DNA from: Helicobacter mehlei
Lineage (GTDB): Bacteria > Campylobacterota > Campylobacteria > Campylobacterales > Helicobacteraceae
Assembly: GCF_003660265.1 (NCBI RefSeq)
Contig: NZ_QXQP01000001.1
Location: forward strand, 1 to 64,000
Length of the DNA: 64,000 nucleotides
Direction of reading: 5' to 3'
Of this stretch, positions 61,373-64,000 are shown in pieces. Under the pieces are notes generated by a model, which searched no databases, had not been told where the DNA came from, and was given only the letters and a program-made list of their open reading frames with translations. The stretch's first letter is position 1; each line of letters opens with the position of its first letter. A program made the translations under genes and the position numbers.

Positions 61373-62405
61373 TTATGGTCAACTTAAAAAGGGGCTTTTT
61401 TGTTTGGAGGCTGAGCACGCGCATGCCCTAGCCACCCAAGCTTTGCGCATTTTGGGAGCATGCCCTTGGTTCTTTAGCCGTTTTGAAAGCCCGTTGTTAG
61501 AGACTAGCTTTTTAGATTTAAAACTGCCTAACCCCATCGGCCTAGCAGCTGGCTTTGATAAAGACGCGCGCATGCTAGCAGGTTTAGATGTGTTGGGCTT
61601 TGGGAACATTGAGGTGGGCAGTGTTACTCCAAAGGGGCAATTTGGCAACCCCAAACCTAGACTTTTCCGTTTTGCCAAACAAGAGAGCTTACAAAATGCG
61701 ATGGGTTTTAACAACCAAGGCATTATACCCCTTGTATCCCGTTTGGAGCACATCAAGCCCTTAAAAAGTGTTGTGGGGATCAATTTAGGCAAAAATAAAA
61801 ATACACCCCTAGAGCACGCCCTAGAGGATTACAAACAAGGCTTGCAAGCCAGTTTGGGCGTGGGAGATTACTATGTGTTTAATCTCTCCTCGCCCAACAC
61901 CAAAAATCTAAGAGATTTGCAAAATGAGAGCTTTGTGGGCGAACTTTTTAGCATGGCAGTTGGGTACACCCACAAGCCTTTATTTTTAAAAGTTGCCCCC
62001 GATATGCCCATAGACACGCTTTTAGCAATCTGCCAAATTGCCCTAGACAAGGGTGCGCGCGGGATCATCGCCACCAACACCACCACAGATTATAGCTTGT
62101 TATCCGGAGCTAAAAACTTTGGGGGGATTAGTGGGCGTGTTTTGGAGGCTAAGGCTAGGGCAGTGTTTGCAGAGGTGGCTAGGGCGTTTTTTGGGCGGGC
62201 CATTTTGGTGGCGGTGGGGGGGATTAGCGATGGTAAAGAAGCCTATGAACGGATCAAAATGGGGGCGCATTTTGTGCAAATCTTCAGTGCTTTTATTTAT
62301 CAAGGACCGCTAATCTGTAGACAAATCAAGCAAGATATAGTAAAATTACTCCAAAGAGATGGTTTGCGCTCTATTCAAGAAGCTATCGGGGTCGATCATG
62401 GGTAG
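61365..62405 (+). CDS. pyrD: Dihydroorotate dehydrogenase (quinone)
   Basis: Class 2 PyrD oxidises dihydroorotate to orotate with menaquinone in pyrimidine synthesis. The 346 residues have an N-terminal membrane-associated extension (QLKKGLFCLEAEHAHALATQAL), typical of class 2. FMN contacts: NPIGLAAGFDKDARML, QESLQNAMGFNN, GINLGKNK, NLSSPNTKNLRDLQ with the catalytic Ser. Starts within the end of ppk and overlaps the next gene by 8 bases. Confidence 0.96.
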   Translation: MFDYGQLKKGLFCLEAEHAHALATQALRILGACPWFFSRFESPLLETSFLDLKLPNPIGLAAGFDKDARMLAGLDVLGFGNIEVGSVTPKGQFGNPKPRLFRFAKQESLQNAMGFNNQGIIPLVSRLEHIKPLKSVVGINLGKNKNTPLEHALEDYKQGLQASLGVGDYYVFNLSSPNTKNLRDLQNESFVGELFSMAVGYTHKPLFLKVAPDMPIDTLLAICQIALDKGARGIIATNTTTDYSLLSGAKNFGGISGRVLEAKARAVFAEVARAFFGRAILVAVGGISDGKEAYERIKMGAHFVQIFSAFIYQGPLICRQIKQDIVKLLQRDGLRSIQEAIGVDHG

Positions 62406-63759
62406 GATAAGACGGGGATTGAGGACTTTTTTGGGGCAGGTTTTAACTTTAGCACTAGCAGGAGTGATCATGCGCGCAGAAGCAATACAAAAACAAGAGC
62501 ACCACACTTATTTGCCATCACACTACACCACAATTTTAGACAATGGCTTACAAGTCGTGGCAGTACCCCTGAAAAATAAAAGTGGCGTGATTGAGGTAAA
62601 TGTTCTTTACAAGGTAGGCTCACGCAATGAAAGAATGGGCAAGAGTGGGATCGCCCACATGCTGGAGCATATGAATTTCAAGAGCACCAAGCACTTAAAA
62701 GAGGGCGAGTTTGATGCCATTGTTAAGAGTTTTGGAGGGGTGAGCAACGCTTCTACTAGCTTTGATTACACCCGTTACTTTATTAAAGCCAGCAATGAGA
62801 ATCTGGAAAAGTCTTTGGAATTATTTGCCGACATGATGGGTTCTTTGCAACTCAAAGAAGATGAGTTTTTACCCGAACGGCAAGTTGTGGCAGAGGAGAG
62901 ATTATGGCGCACGGACAATTCCCCGCTAGGGTATCTCTACTTCCGCTTTTTCAACACGGCTTTTGTCTATCACCCCTACCACTGGACACCCATTGGCTTT
63001 ATGGAGGATATTAAAAACTGGAATATTGAGGACATTAGGGCGTTTCATTCCCTCTATTACCAGCCCAAGAATGCAATTTTGCTCGTGGTGGGGGATTTAG
63101 ACTACAAACAGGTTTTTGATCAGGCTAAGAAATATTTTGGTCCCATCAAGAACAAAACCACAACCACCATCCCCAAAGTCTATACCCAAGAGCCCATCCA
63201 AAATGGTTTGCGTGAGACCGTCATTCACAAAAAAGATTTATCTTTAGAGTGGATCGCCCTTGGGTGGAAAGTCCCGCCGTTTTTGCACAAAGATCAGGTT
63301 GCCCTCAATGCACTGGCTAAGTTGCTCAGCGAGGGGGATAGCAGTTTGTTGAAAAAAGGCTTGGTGGATCAAAAACGCCTAGCCTCTCAGGTGTTTGCCC
63401 AAAATATGGAGCTCAAGGATGCCAGTGTGTTTTTATTTGTGGCGGGGGCCAACCAACATGTGGAGGCCTCCCAAATCCGCAAAGAAATCTTAGCCATTAT
63501 TGATAACATCAAAAAAGGGGGTATCACCCAACAACAGCTAGACAAGGTCAAGGTGAATAACCGCGCGGACTTCATCGCTAGCTTAGAAGATTCCTCTGAT
63601 GTAGCCGAAATGTTTGCCGAATACTTGACACAAGGAGACATCAAGGACATGGCACAGTACCAAGAGGAATTTAACGCCCTAGAGATCAAAGACATTGTGC
63701 GTGTAGCTAACGAGTATTTTCGCGATGAAGCCTATAGTGTTGTAACACTCAAACCCTAA
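62398..63759 (+). CDS. M16 zinc peptidase, secreted (pqqE-like in Helicobacter)
   Basis: M16-family zinc peptidase (processing-peptidase/pitrilysin type) of 453 residues from the ATG at 62398. The N-terminus MGRIRRGLRTFLGQVLTLALAGVIMRAEA is a signal peptide, so it acts in the periplasm. The inverted zinc motif is H87-x-x-E-H91 in AHMLEHMNFKST, with the downstream Glu in VVAEERLWR. The second, inactive half follows. In H. pylori the homologue is annotated pqqE, a misleading name since no PQQ synthesis is present; it is reported as virulence-related. Overlaps pyrD by 8 bases; nine bases before dapA. Confidence 0.92.
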   Translation: MGRIRRGLRTFLGQVLTLALAGVIMRAEAIQKQEHHTYLPSHYTTILDNGLQVVAVPLKNKSGVIEVNVLYKVGSRNERMGKSGIAHMLEHMNFKSTKHLKEGEFDAIVKSFGGVSNASTSFDYTRYFIKASNENLEKSLELFADMMGSLQLKEDEFLPERQVVAEERLWRTDNSPLGYLYFRFFNTAFVYHPYHWTPIGFMEDIKNWNIEDIRAFHSLYYQPKNAILLVVGDLDYKQVFDQAKKYFGPIKNKTTTTIPKVYTQEPIQNGLRETVIHKKDLSLEWIALGWKVPPFLHKDQVALNALAKLLSEGDSSLLKKGLVDQKRLASQVFAQNMELKDASVFLFVAGANQHVEASQIRKEILAIIDNIKKGGITQQQLDKVKVNNRADFIASLEDSSDVAEMFAEYLTQGDIKDMAQYQEEFNALEIKDIVRVANEYFRDEAYSVVTLKP

Positions 63760-63768
63760 GAAGTGCCC

Positions 63769-64000
63769 ATGCATGCCCTCAGTGCCCTAATCACACCCTT
63801 TAAGGAAAATTTGGAAGTGGATGAGAGTGCTTATGCCTCCCTTATTGAGCGCCAAATTGGGCTAGGTATGGATGCTTGCGTGCCGGTTGGCACCACAGGC
63901 GAATCAGCCACACTCACCCACCAAGAACACATGCGTTGCATTGAGATCGCCCTAGAGGTGTGCAAACCCAAAGGCATCAAGGTCTTAGCTGGTGTGGGGA
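63769..64000 (+). CDS. dapA: 4-Hydroxy-tetrahydrodipicolinate synthase, 5' part
   Basis: DapA condenses pyruvate with aspartate semialdehyde on the lysine/diaminopimelate pathway. Only the first 77 codons are inside the window. The start [22 protein letters not shown] and [17 protein letters not shown] match; the pocket Thr residues are in GTTGES. The Schiff-base Lys (near 160) lies beyond the window end. The ATG at 63769 is chosen for frame; nearby ATG codons are out of frame. Confidence 0.93.
   Translation, partial: MHALSALITPFKENLEVDESAYASLIERQIGLGMDACVPVGTTGESATLTHQEHMRCIEIALEVCKPKGIKVLAGVG

Overview
The window comes from a Helicobacter chromosome. The evidence is a single-chain RpoB-RpoC fusion, the cbpA-hspR pair, a Csd1-Csd2-CcmA cell-shape block, a Helicobacter-type outer-membrane protein, and long collinearity with H. 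pylori (mfd to addA; ppk-pyrD-pqqE-like-dapA). A complete-looking de novo purine cluster, which H. pylori lacks, and a fairly high G+C by eye point to a gastric non-pylori species of the felis/heilmannii type. The species assignment is inference.

Layout. 1-935: 3' end of cbpA and hspR. 936-1385: remnant of a small lipoprotein gene. 1386-3373 (minus): two tandem secreted proteins of unknown function. 3452-17010: strong promoter, four tRNAs, tuf, rpmG, tRNA-Trp, secE, nusG, rplK-A-J-L and the rpoBC fusion. 17011-17422: another gene remnant and the purine promoter. 17423-27731: a tightly overlapping purine operon, purE-C-F-M-O-V-D-L. In it the usual bifunctional PurH is replaced by a PurO-type IMP cyclohydrolase plus a stand-alone AICAR formyltransferase. 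27734-31323: isochorismatase-family hydrolase, sugar aminotransferase, a family-25 glycosyltransferase switched off by a G17 tract, and mutY. 31371-32192: tRNA-Asn and an outer-membrane protein. 32220-48991 (minus): mfd, ccmA, csd1, csd2, folC, an LptE-like lipoprotein, leuS, a small membrane protein, secF, secD, yajC (with an apparent frameshift), nhaA and addA. 49123-53247: ppsA, pepE and a heptosyltransferase-family gene. 53278-57529 (minus): a 5-oxoprolinase operon, pxpA-BCCP-BC-pxpB-pxpC. 57739-58136: tRNA-Pro and two tiny tandem lipoproteins. 58175-59236 (minus): MidA/NDUFAF7-like methyltransferase. 59342-64000: ppk, pyrD, an M16 peptidase and the start of dapA.

How the genes work together. 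The left third is the translation and transcription core. The purine operon takes PRPP towards IMP, but no GAR transformylase or PurB is present here. The minus-strand block combines cell shape (Csd1/2, CcmA), protein export (SecDF-YajC), outer-membrane assembly (LptE-like) and DNA repair (Mfd, AddA). The pxp operon would turn 5-oxoproline into glutamate.

The most interesting items are the PurO/PurV purine operon with clostridial-style order, the G17 switch, the unexplained secreted protein pair, the two gene remnants, the yajC frameshift, and the two lipoproteins of 58 and 45 residues.
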